Assembly (NCBI GenBank): GCA_013112635.1
Contig: JABFGF010000012.1
Span: forward strand, 1-64,000
DNA from: Calditrichota bacterium
GTDB lineage: Bacteria; Calditrichota; Calditrichia; Calditrichales; J004
DNA length: 64,000 nt
Reading direction: 5' to 3'
Of this stretch, positions 16,766 through 24,754 are shown piece by piece (position 1 is the first letter of the stretch; each line of letters opens with the position of its first letter). Position numbers and translations under genes: made by a program. Below the pieces are notes generated by a model that was given only the letters and a program-made list of their open reading frames with translations, did not search any database and was not told the origin of the DNA.

Positions 16766-16933
16766 ACATCCTCTCTTTCAAATTATTATTTTTGTCTGGG
16801 ACATTTTTTGGTTTGATAGCCAAATATAATTTCTATCTTTATTGCAATATTCATCAAGTTATCACAAAAGTTAAGTAGAAATAGAATAATTATGGATTTT
16901 CTTAATTTAAATAATGCTAAGCAGAGGGAAACC

Positions 16934-16962
16934 TTGAACTTTTAGTGGGTGGCTGTTATATT
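16934..16962 (+). promoter_or_regulatory. Predicted promoter of the CrbS-like operon
   Basis: TTGAAC (16934-16939), a 17-nt spacer and TATATT (16957-16962) fit a housekeeping sigma promoter, 34 nt before the start codon at 16997. The rest of the 16766-16996 gap shows no clear element. Confidence 0.6.
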
Positions 16963-16996
16963 TTAGCACCAAAAGTAGTATTAAATATTACCACTT

Positions 16997-17227
16997 ATGA
17001 ACAATTCCCTGCGATCGTGTCAAATTATTGTTTTTATTTTTATTTTGGGCCTCTTTTTATTTAATCAGCCAATAATTTCTATTTTTACAAATAATAATAG
17101 TTTGTTTAATTTCCCGGTTATTCTTTTATATCTCTTTTCAATTTGGGGATTTTTTATCCTACTGATGGCGCTTTTGGCTATTTTTTTAAATAAACAAACA
17201 GATTCTAATTCCAATAATCAGGACTAA
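16997..17227 (+). CDS. Small membrane protein preceding the CrbS-like sensor
   Basis: 76 residues with two predicted membrane helices (about 8-27 and 40-65) and a polar tail. The start ATG lacks a clear ribosome binding site, but the stop is one base before the start of the next gene, so it is probably the first gene of the operon and coupled to it. No family is recognised; it is placed like the small DUF485/DUF4212 partners of other acetate symporters, but its sequence does not match DUF4212. It might be an accessory subunit of the symporter-kinase (inference). Confidence 0.6.
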   Translation: MNNSLRSCQIIVFIFILGLFLFNQPIISIFTNNNSLFNFPVILLYLFSIWGFFILLMALLAIFLNKQTDSNSNNQD

Positions 17228-17228
17228 A

Positions 17229-19985
17229 ATGCTGAGCAATGGACTAATCTTAGTCGTTTCATTTATTTATATTGCCATTTTATTTGCGGTAGCGCGCTAT
17301 GGCGATAAAAGATCTGACGAGAAACGAAGCATTATTAGTAACCCATATATATATGCTTTATCTATGGCTGTTTATTGTTCTGCCTGGACTTTTTACGGAA
17401 GTGTTGGCAAAGCGGCGAATAGTGGAATTGGTTTTTTGCCTGTTTATCTTGGGCCCACGTTAATGGCGCCTTTGTTTTGGATTATCTTGAGAAAAATGAT
17501 CCGCATTGCCAAAAAGCATAGAATTACTTCCATTGCCGATTTTATATCTTCCAGATATGGCAAAAGTATTTTAATTGGCAGCACAGTTACTTTAATCGCT
17601 GTAACAGGAATATTGCCATACATAGCACTTCAGTTAAAAGCAGTTTCATCCAGTTATTTTATTTTAAGCAATTATCCCGATTTAATTACATCGTCAAATT
17701 TTAAGGATATTCCCTTTTTTGAAGATACGGCATTTTATATCACACTACTTTTAGCGCTTTTTGCGATTGTTTTTGGAACCCGACATATTGATGCCACTGA
17801 AAGACATGAAGGCCTCGTAACAGCAATCGCCTTTGAATCTTTTGTAAAACTATTCGCCTTTTTAATAATCGGTTTTTTTGTTACTTACAGCCTGCATGAT
17901 GGTTTTGGTGATCTTTTTACTAAAGCTAAATCGCTCACAAATTTTGACAGTTTATTTTCTGAGCCGACAATTATTCAATCCGGATCATGGTTTGGTTTAA
18001 CCTTTTTATCGATGCTGGCCATCCTTTTCCTGCCGAGACAGTTCCAGGTTTCTGTTGTTGAAAATGTAAATGAGGACCACTTAAAAAAAGCGGTCTGGAT
18101 TTTTCCATTGTACCTTTTAATCATCAATATTTTTGTGATCCCGATTGCCTTGGGAGGTTTACTACATTTTGAAGGCAGCCCGATAGATGCAGATACTTTT
18201 GTATTAACTTTGCCTCTTGCCGTTGGCCAAACCGGTATTGCTTTACTTGTATTTTTGGGAGGGCTTTCCGCTGCTACAGGTATGGTAATTGTGGCAACTG
18301 TTGCCTTAAGTACCATGTTCAGCAATGATATGCTGATGCCTTTAATTTTACGTCTGAAATTTCTTAAACTAAATGAAGAAAAAGATTTACGCTGGTTACT
18401 TTTATTAATCCGGCGCGGAACAATTATTCTTATATTATTGCTTAGCTATTTTTATTACCGTGTTATAGAATCCCATTACTCCCTTGTATCTATCGGGTTG
18501 ATTTCATTTACGGCTGTAGCGCAGTTTGCCCCGATTATTCTTGGTGGAATGTATTGGAAAGGCGGTACAAAATACGGCGCGTTAGCCGGTATGCTTGCAG
18601 GTTTTCTGGTTTGGGGTTTTACATTGGCTTTGCCATCGCTTGTTCCTGCCGGAATTGTATCGCCCATGCTGATGGAAGAAGGGTTGTTTGGAATATCCCT
18701 TTTTAAACCAATGGCTTTTTTAGGCTTAACGGGTCTTGATAGTATTACACACGCACTGTTTTGGAGCATCCTGTTTAACTGTTTCTTTTACTTCGGCGTT
18801 TCTATTTTGGGCCGGCCATCTGCAATTGAATATAGCCAGGCCGCACTTTTTGTAGATATTGACAAATATTCACCGGAATTTGAACACCGCGCCATTGGCC
18901 AGGGAACAGCCTCAATTGATGACCTGAGAACATTGTTAAAACGCTTTATTGGCAGCAAACGCACTGAGCGGCTTTTATCATACTATGCAAAAAAGAATAA
19001 TCTTGATTGGGAAACCCGCCCACTGGCGGATGCCGGTTTAATAAATTTTGTAGAAAAAAGATTATCAGGTGTTATTGGATCATCATCAGCACGAATAATG
19101 GTTTCCTCTGTTGTAAAAGAGAAAAAAGTTTCCATCGATGATGTGATGAAGATTTTAAGCGAGACCCAGCAAGTTATTGCTTACAGCCAGGAGCTTGAAA
19201 AAAAATCCATGGAGCTCGAGAAAGCAACGGATGAGTTAAAAAGGGCAAATCAGAAACTTAAAAAGATGGATCAGTTTAAGGATGATTTTATTGCTACAAT
19301 CACTCATGAATTAAGAACACCACTCACATCTGTCCGCGCATTTACGGAAATTTTATATGATAATCCCGAGATTGATATCCGGCAGCGACAGAATTTTTTA
19401 AATATTATTATAAAAGAAACTGAAAGATTGACACGCTTAATAAACCAGATTTTAGATATTCAAAAAATCGAATCACAGGAAATGGATTGGCAATTCAGCC
19501 CGGTCTCCTTAAACGAAATAATAGAAGATTCTATCGCAACAATGGGTAAGGTTTTTGAGGACCAGAAAATAACACTCGAAATTGTAAATGAACATAACTA
19601 TCTTTTAAATGGCGACAAAGACAAATTAATGCAGGTTATGTTAAACCTACTCTCCAATGCAGTGAAGTATTGTAACAAAGATGAAAGTTTTATAAAAATC
19701 AGCTCTGAAAAACGTAACAGTGTTATTCAAATTGATATCGAAGATAACGGCATGGGCGTTCATGAGGACGATCAAACTATAATTTTTGAAAAATTCAGAC
19801 AGGCAACAAAAATAGATCCTGACAAAGAAAGACCACAGGGCAGTGGATTGGGGCTTTCAATCACCCGCCAAATAGTTGAAGCCCACGGCGGCTCTATTTG
19901 GGTGAAAAGTAAACCGGGGCAAGGTGCAAAGTTTTCATTTTCTTTGCCTTTTTCTTCCAAACTGCAACAGGGGGAACGTGTATGA
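17229..19985 (+). CDS. CrbS-like sodium/solute symporter-histidine kinase
   Basis: 918 residues. Residues 1-~530 form a solute:sodium symporter fold with about 13 membrane helices (NPYIYALSMAVYCSAWTFYGSVG, FGTRHIDATERHEGLVTAIAFES). A STAC-type linker follows (~545-650), with a coiled coil at ~650-685. The kinase has the HisKA box ITHELRTPL with H693, the HATPase N box (NLLSNAVKY, ~810), DNGMG, and the GSGLGLS box at 871-877. All catalytic motifs are intact. CrbS-type proteins in proteobacteria sense acetate availability and control acs. Here the neighbours are a response regulator overlapping by ATGA and the convergent acetate operon, which supports the same role. It lacks a PAS domain. Confidence 0.85.
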   Translation: MLSNGLILVVSFIYIAILFAVARYGDKRSDEKRSIISNPYIYALSMAVYCSAWTFYGSVGKAANSGIGFLPVYLGPTLMAPLFWIILRKMIRIAKKHRITSIADFISSRYGKSILIGSTVTLIAVTGILPYIALQLKAVSSSYFILSNYPDLITSSNFKDIPFFEDTAFYITLLLALFAIVFGTRHIDATERHEGLVTAIAFESFVKLFAFLIIGFFVTYSLHDGFGDLFTKAKSLTNFDSLFSEPTIIQSGSWFGLTFLSMLAILFLPRQFQVSVVENVNEDHLKKAVWIFPLYLLIINIFVIPIALGGLLHFEGSPIDADTFVLTLPLAVGQTGIALLVFLGGLSAATGMVIVATVALSTMFSNDMLMPLILRLKFLKLNEEKDLRWLLLLIRRGTIILILLLSYFYYRVIESHYSLVSIGLISFTAVAQFAPIILGGMYWKGGTKYGALAGMLAGFLVWGFTLALPSLVPAGIVSPMLMEEGLFGISLFKPMAFLGLTGLDSITHALFWSILFNCFFYFGVSILGRPSAIEYSQAALFVDIDKYSPEFEHRAIGQGTASIDDLRTLLKRFIGSKRTERLLSYYAKKNNLDWETRPLADAGLINFVEKRLSGVIGSSSARIMVSSVVKEKKVSIDDVMKILSETQQVIAYSQELEKKSMELEKATDELKRANQKLKKMDQFKDDFIATITHELRTPLTSVRAFTEILYDNPEIDIRQRQNFLNIIIKETERLTRLINQILDIQKIESQEMDWQFSPVSLNEIIEDSIATMGKVFEDQKITLEIVNEHNYLLNGDKDKLMQVMLNLLSNAVKYCNKDESFIKISSEKRNSVIQIDIEDNGMGVHEDDQTIIFEKFRQATKIDPDKERPQGSGLGLSITRQIVEAHGGSIWVKSKPGQGAKFSFSLPFSSKLQQGERV

Positions 19986-20347
19986 AAAAAATATTGATTG
20001 TCGATGACGAACCAAATATCGTGATTTCATTAGAGTTTTTAATGGCGCAAAACGGGTATCACGTTCAAAAAGCACGCAGTGGGGAAGAAGCGCTTGAGAT
20101 AGTAGATGAGTATGTTCCCGATTTAATTTTACTTGATGTAATGCTGCCTTTTAGAAGCGGGTTTGAGGTTTGTCAATCGATACGTGAAAAAACGAAATTG
20201 GCCCATGTTAAAATCATTTTACTTACGGCAAAAGGACGCGAAGCAGATATTGAACGTGGTTTGTCCGCCGGAGCAGATTCATATATCGTTAAACCCTTTT
20301 CCACTCAAAAACTTGTAGATAAAGTTGCTGAAATATTAAAAAGTTAA
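19982..20347 (+). CDS. Receiver-only response regulator (CrbS partner)
   Basis: 121 residues: one CheY-like receiver with acidic pair D8/D9, phospho-acceptor D52 (LILLDVMLPF), T82 and K104 (YIVKPFS). It overlaps the sensor gene by 4 nt (ATGA). CrbR proteins in proteobacteria carry a DNA-binding output domain, but none follows here, so the signal must pass on by protein contact. Candidates in the window are the sensor-exonuclease fusion next in the operon or the sigma-54 activator at 32479-33882; this is inference. Confidence 0.9.
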   Translation: MKKILIVDDEPNIVISLEFLMAQNGYHVQKARSGEEALEIVDEYVPDLILLDVMLPFRSGFEVCQSIREKTKLAHVKIILLTAKGREADIERGLSAGADSYIVKPFSTQKLVDKVAEILKS

Positions 20348-20348
20348 A

Positions 20349-22499
20349 ATGGCCCGCAAACATAAAATTCTTCTTTGGCTTACATTCAGTGCATTCTTGC
20401 CTGCAATTATATTTTTGGCAGTGGTTTTTGGTTTTTGGTTTCAATTGAATACGCCTGAGCAAGAGATACTTCTAAACCTTCTTAAACCTTTAAAAACATA
20501 TCTAATTTTATCTCTTTTTACATTTCTTTTTATTTTGGGCTTTGTTGCAAAAAAAATGTTTAGTGATTATTTCATTCCGCTTCAAAAATTAATTGAAGAT
20601 GCTGAGGTAATGAAAAACTCGCCTCAGAAAACCTCTATTTCAAGCAGTGGAGCGAAAACAATCCAACAAATAGCTGGGCTTTTTGCGGATTTTGCAATCC
20701 AGAAAAAAGATTTACAGGAGAACGTTAACAAGAAAATTACTGAAGCAAATATCAATCTTGAAAAAGAGAAAAATATTTTAGCATCGCTTATTTCCGAATT
20801 GCAAGAGGGCGTGCTAATCTGCAATATTGAAGGCCAGATTTTACTTTACAATAAACGCGTACAACAGTATCTCTCATCACAAGAAGATGAAACCGGCTCA
20901 TTTCAACGCTTAACCGGTATTGGCCGATCGGTATTTAAATCAATTTCTAAGGAAGTTATTGTTCATGCCCTGGATGAAATTCAGCATAAAATAGAACATA
21001 AAGACGATCATTTTAGTTCTCAGTTGGTTTTGCCATTACCATCGGGAACCCTGGCACGAATGCATGTTGTACCTGTTCTCGGTAAAAATGAAACAATGAC
21101 TGGTTTCATTATAATTATGTATGATGTTTCCGAGCAGCTTGAGCATGATATTCAGCGCTATGAAATGATACAGGCGCTTGTTCGTGGAACACGTTCGTCT
21201 GCTGCAAATATCCGGGCTGCGATTGAATCGGTTATTAGTTACAAAGATATGGACAGCGGGCAGCTCTCGTTGTTTCATAATGTAATTAACGATGAAGCAT
21301 CGTCCCTGACAGAACATTTAAACAGCACAATTGAAAAGTATAAAAAATATTTCTCTTTAAACTGGCCTCTGGAAAATATCAGCGCAAACAGCTTGCTGCG
21401 CCTCACTAAACGCAAACTGGCAGATTTAAAAGAAAATCAAATTGAAATACTTAATGCAGATGAACATTTATGGCTTAAAGTTGAAAACTTTTCTTTTATA
21501 AATATGATTCTTTTTTTAATTCACCAATTAAATGAACATGAAATAAATGACTCTTTAAAACTGAATATTTCAAAAGCGGAGAATTTTAATTACTTCGATA
21601 TTTTATGGTCAGGTAAGCGAATATCCCAGGAAAAGTTTGATTTAATTATTAACGAACAAATAGCAATTGCTGGATTAAATTTCCCTTATACCGTGCTCGA
21701 AATTATTGATCGGCATAACGGGCGCATTTGGCTTAAAGCAGAAGAAGGAAATCAGGAAGGCGGCATCAGGATTCTTTTAAAACCGGGTTTTGTCACCGAT
21801 GAAAATAATCAATGGGGCAGCAATGTTTCTTTTGAAAATAGACCTGAATTTTATGATTTTGATCTTTTTTCTCAGCGGGCAAACAGCCAAAAATGGGAAG
21901 ATATTGATTTGTCCAGTTTAAAGTTTGTTGTTTTTGATACAGAAACAACAGGACTGGACCCTGCCAATGGCGATGAGATTATTTCGATTGGGGCAGTGCG
22001 AATTGTGAATAACAAAATTCTAAGTGGCGAGCAATATGAACAACTAATCGATCCGCAAAGAAAGCTACCTAAAGCCGCTTCAGAAATAACAGGCATTACA
22101 TCGGATATGCTTAAAGGGCAACCAACAATTGATAAAGTCCTGCCTCTGTTTCATGGTTATGCTGAAGAGACAATTTTGGTTGCACATAATGCTGCTTTTG
22201 ATATGCGTTTTTTGCAGTTGAAAGAGAACCAACTAAATCTTCGTTTTGAAAACCCGGTTTTGGATACTTTGCTTTTATCGGCGTTTATTCATCCGCACCA
22301 GGAAAGCCACAGCCTTGATACACTTGCAAAACGTTTTGAGCTGACAAATATTGGCAGGCACACAGCTTTAGGAGATGCGATTGTAACGGCAGAAGTTTTT
22401 ATAAAACTGATCGATCTTCTAAAAGAAAAAGGTATTTCTACTTTGGGGCAAGCGTTGGAAGCTTCCCAAAAAACCTATTATGCCCGAATTAAGTACTAA
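20349..22499 (+). CDS. Membrane sensor/pseudokinase fused to a DEDDh 3'-5' exonuclease
   Basis: 716 residues. Two membrane helices (about 8-30 and 43-65), a HAMP-like linker, a coiled coil and a PAS-like domain (~150-270: LISELQEGVLICNIEGQILLYNK) are followed by a degenerate kinase core. At the phosphorylation helix (ALVRGTRSSAANIRAAIE) the HELRTP histidine is absent, and the ATPase region lacks DxGxG and GxGxG loops (LWSGKRISQEKFD). The C-terminal ~190 residues are an intact DnaQ-type exonuclease: D530 and E532 (FDTETTGLDP), D618 (HNAAFDMRF), H671 and D676 (RHTALGDA). Proteobacterial acetate loci carry a related exonuclease gene, but fused kinase-like domains are less familiar. It starts 1 nt after the receiver gene, so it is in the operon. 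Substrate nucleic acid unknown. Confidence 0.85.
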   Translation: MARKHKILLWLTFSAFLPAIIFLAVVFGFWFQLNTPEQEILLNLLKPLKTYLILSLFTFLFILGFVAKKMFSDYFIPLQKLIEDAEVMKNSPQKTSISSSGAKTIQQIAGLFADFAIQKKDLQENVNKKITEANINLEKEKNILASLISELQEGVLICNIEGQILLYNKRVQQYLSSQEDETGSFQRLTGIGRSVFKSISKEVIVHALDEIQHKIEHKDDHFSSQLVLPLPSGTLARMHVVPVLGKNETMTGFIIIMYDVSEQLEHDIQRYEMIQALVRGTRSSAANIRAAIESVISYKDMDSGQLSLFHNVINDEASSLTEHLNSTIEKYKKYFSLNWPLENISANSLLRLTKRKLADLKENQIEILNADEHLWLKVENFSFINMILFLIHQLNEHEINDSLKLNISKAENFNYFDILWSGKRISQEKFDLIINEQIAIAGLNFPYTVLEIIDRHNGRIWLKAEEGNQEGGIRILLKPGFVTDENNQWGSNVSFENRPEFYDFDLFSQRANSQKWEDIDLSSLKFVVFDTETTGLDPANGDEIISIGAVRIVNNKILSGEQYEQLIDPQRKLPKAASEITGITSDMLKGQPTIDKVLPLFHGYAEETILVAHNAAFDMRFLQLKENQLNLRFENPVLDTLLLSAFIHPHQESHSLDTLAKRFELTNIGRHTALGDAIVTAEVFIKLIDLLKEKGISTLGQALEASQKTYYARIKY

Positions 22500-22505
22500 G
22501 TAAGA

Positions 22506-24407
22506 TCAGGTATTAGCAGTAAACTTGAGGCTCATTTTTTGTTGAAATTTTTCTATCAGGCTAAAGATTTCTTTGAGCAACCTTTGTTCTATGTGGGTTA
22601 GTTGCTTTGGAATAATATAATTATCCGCTTCTTCATTCATATCTAAAATTGCACTTAACTGACGTACAAACCGTAGTTGCATCAAATAGGTGTAAGCTTG
22701 TTTTAAATCATCATATTCCTGCTTTTCAAAAACTTCAAGCTTTTTTAACTCCAACAGGCGGCTTAAAGTATTTGTTGCTTCAATTTTATGATAAAGGCTG
22801 TAAAGGCGTGTAAAATCAACAATTGGTGTCATTGCTTTTTTTATATCAAAGGCATCTTTGTGTTTACCGTGCGATTCCAAAACAAAATTTCTAAAAAATC
22901 CCAAAGGAGGCCTAAAGTGCTGTGCATTTTTTGTGAGGTGGAAATAGAATAAATCGCTGCGTTTACTAAGCTTTTCAAATAGATAGTCCCGTAATTTTTC
23001 CACCAAAAAATCATCCCCGTAACCCGATCTAAAATCAAAAAATATGCTTGAATGCATTAAGGCTAATGGCTCTGGTGTGTTTATCCAATTTGAAAAGTAG
23101 CTTTTCCATTTAGCCAATGGCTGGCACCATTTTGGATTTTGTGCCATAACATTTCCCTTGCAAAAAGTATAGCCTGCCTGGTTAAGCTGTGTGCAGATTG
23201 TTTTGCCCAAGGCCAGGAAGTATGCGTGAATTTCATTAGCATTATCTTTGGGTGTGTCTTCATACAAAATGGCATTATCCTGATCTGTTTTCAATGTTTG
23301 TTCACGTCGACCCTCGCTGCCCATAATCATAAAAACAAATTTAACTGGTGGTTCACCATGTTTTGCAAGGGCAAACCTGATTATCCTTTTTAAAATCTCA
23401 TCTGATATTCGTGTGATAAAACGGTTTATAAATTCTGACCGTGCTCCATTATGAATCATTCCACGGATCATTGCCGGTAATTGTGGTTGGATGGTGTGTA
23501 GTTGTTCCATTGAAGATACGGAAACAATTTGCTGCAAGAGAGATAACGGTGACTGTCCCTGGGCAACAATCATATCATGATCAGTAATAATTCCTTTTAT
23601 TTTCCCCAAATCATTTTGCACAACAAGGTGTTTGATGTGGTGGTTGCTCATTGTAAAGATGGCGTCAAATACAGATGTGTTATTATTGATATAAATTATT
23701 GGTGAAGACATAATTGTGTTTACCGGGTCTTCCGGATCAGCACCTTTTACAACAACTTTTTCGCGGAAATCCTTATCCGTAATAATTCCTGTATATTCAT
23801 GTTGTTTGTTTTTAATAAGCAGTGCGCTCTTTTTTTGAGCAGACATAATTGATGCAGCCTGGCGGATTGTTTTCTGCTCAGCGCATTCTGCCCATTCTTT
23901 GATTAACAGTGAAGAGACATGTTTGTTAAAAATATTCAGATTTAGATCATTATTCTCCTGAAGAGTTTTTGACATTATTGCAGAATATGATCTGTCCAGC
24001 ATCCTTTTGCCGAAGGTGTCTGTAAAGAATGACGAGAATTCTTCATTAGATTGGCAGAGTTCCAGGAATATGCTTTTATTTAATTTTAGAAAAGTACTGT
24101 TTTCATGTGTACGTACGGTGCGAACAGAAAGTCCATCATTTAGTAAAATGGAAATACCGCCATATATTTCACCCTCGCTTAAGAAACCTTGCAGGGTTTT
24201 ACTTCGGCCTTCCTGGTAGTAAATTTCCAGGGCGCCCGATTGAATAATATATAATGAATCAACTTTGGATTTGCCTTGCACAAAAAGAACTTCATCTTCC
24301 GTGCAATTGTCTTTTATTATTTTTTCAGACAGTTTGGCGATTGTTGTTTCTGGTAGGAAATTGAAAGGTGACAGGTTTGATAAATATTTGAATAAGGATC
24401 TTTTCAC
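22506..24407 (-). CDS. cNMP-binding / CBS / DUF294 nucleotidyltransferase-like protein
   Basis: 633 residues, soluble. Order: cyclic-nucleotide-binding-like domain (~1-140, with ALEIYYQEGRSK and GEIYGGISILL), two CBS domains (~170-285, each ending in a GIITDKDF or GIITDHDM motif), then DUF294 putative nucleotidyltransferase (~300-450) with GSEGRREQTLKTDQD at 363-377, where the G-S and D-x-D pattern of polymerase-beta-type enzymes is kept, and a DUF294 C-terminal helical domain (~460-630). It lies at the end of the acetate operon and ends 6 nt from the convergent sensor-exonuclease gene. The same family recurs near actP-type symporters in proteobacteria, perhaps as a regulator by protein modification; the target is unknown. 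Confidence 0.85.
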   Translation of the reverse strand: MKRSLFKYLSNLSPFNFLPETTIAKLSEKIIKDNCTEDEVLFVQGKSKVDSLYIIQSGALEIYYQEGRSKTLQGFLSEGEIYGGISILLNDGLSVRTVRTHENSTFLKLNKSIFLELCQSNEEFSSFFTDTFGKRMLDRSYSAIMSKTLQENNDLNLNIFNKHVSSLLIKEWAECAEQKTIRQAASIMSAQKKSALLIKNKQHEYTGIITDKDFREKVVVKGADPEDPVNTIMSSPIIYINNNTSVFDAIFTMSNHHIKHLVVQNDLGKIKGIITDHDMIVAQGQSPLSLLQQIVSVSSMEQLHTIQPQLPAMIRGMIHNGARSEFINRFITRISDEILKRIIRFALAKHGEPPVKFVFMIMGSEGRREQTLKTDQDNAILYEDTPKDNANEIHAYFLALGKTICTQLNQAGYTFCKGNVMAQNPKWCQPLAKWKSYFSNWINTPEPLALMHSSIFFDFRSGYGDDFLVEKLRDYLFEKLSKRSDLFYFHLTKNAQHFRPPLGFFRNFVLESHGKHKDAFDIKKAMTPIVDFTRLYSLYHKIEATNTLSRLLELKKLEVFEKQEYDDLKQAYTYLMQLRFVRQLSAILDMNEEADNYIIPKQLTHIEQRLLKEIFSLIEKFQQKMSLKFTANT

Positions 24408-24486
24408 TATATTTATGGCTGAAAATGAATACTGTATGAATGAGATTACATATCCACTAATTCAAAAGCAATCATTTCTTTTATTA

Positions 24487-24522
24487 ATAAGCCCGCAGGT
24501 ACTTACCTGTCTCCCGGCTTAT
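24487..24522 (-). terminator. Hairpin after the 69-aa gene
   Basis: On the minus strand ATAAGCC pairs with GGCTTAT and a nested CAGGT pairs with ACCTG; the left arm overlaps the stop codon of the 69-aa gene. Only a weak T-rich run follows. It could be an attenuator before the CBS/DUF294 gene. Confidence 0.4.
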
Positions 24523-24728
24523 GAACCGGGGGTTGCAGCATTTCCATTCTGAAAATTGAGAAATCTCTTTTTTAGTAAAACCCAATAGAGCAGAATAAAG
24601 TAGAGTCCAATTCCAATAGAAATGAGATAATGGCCACCTAATAATGGTTCTATATAAAACCTAAAACCCAGTGTTATTAATACATAAATGGCTGTAAATA
24701 TGGCCGATTGTTTTTTGTTTAATTTCAT
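24519..24728 (-). CDS. Small two-helix membrane protein in the acetate operon
   Basis: 69 residues with membrane helices at about 8-28 and 32-52 and a basic and polar tail. The ribosome binding site AGAGG lies 7 nt before the ATG. It begins 27 nt after the propionyl-CoA synthetase stop, on the same strand, and is followed by a stem-loop and then the CBS/DUF294 gene, so it belongs to the transcription unit. I do not recognise a family. Its place suggests a role linked to acetate uptake or sensing, but that is only context. Confidence 0.65.
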   Translation of the reverse strand: MKLNKKQSAIFTAIYVLITLGFRFYIEPLLGGHYLISIGIGLYFILLYWVLLKKRFLNFQNGNAATPGS

Positions 24729-24754
24729 AATTGCCTCTTTAATTTAAAGATTTC

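Noticed and set aside
16766-16996. Possible leader RNA before the CrbS-like operon
   Set aside because: No paired structure of a known riboswitch class was found; only a promoter can be supported.
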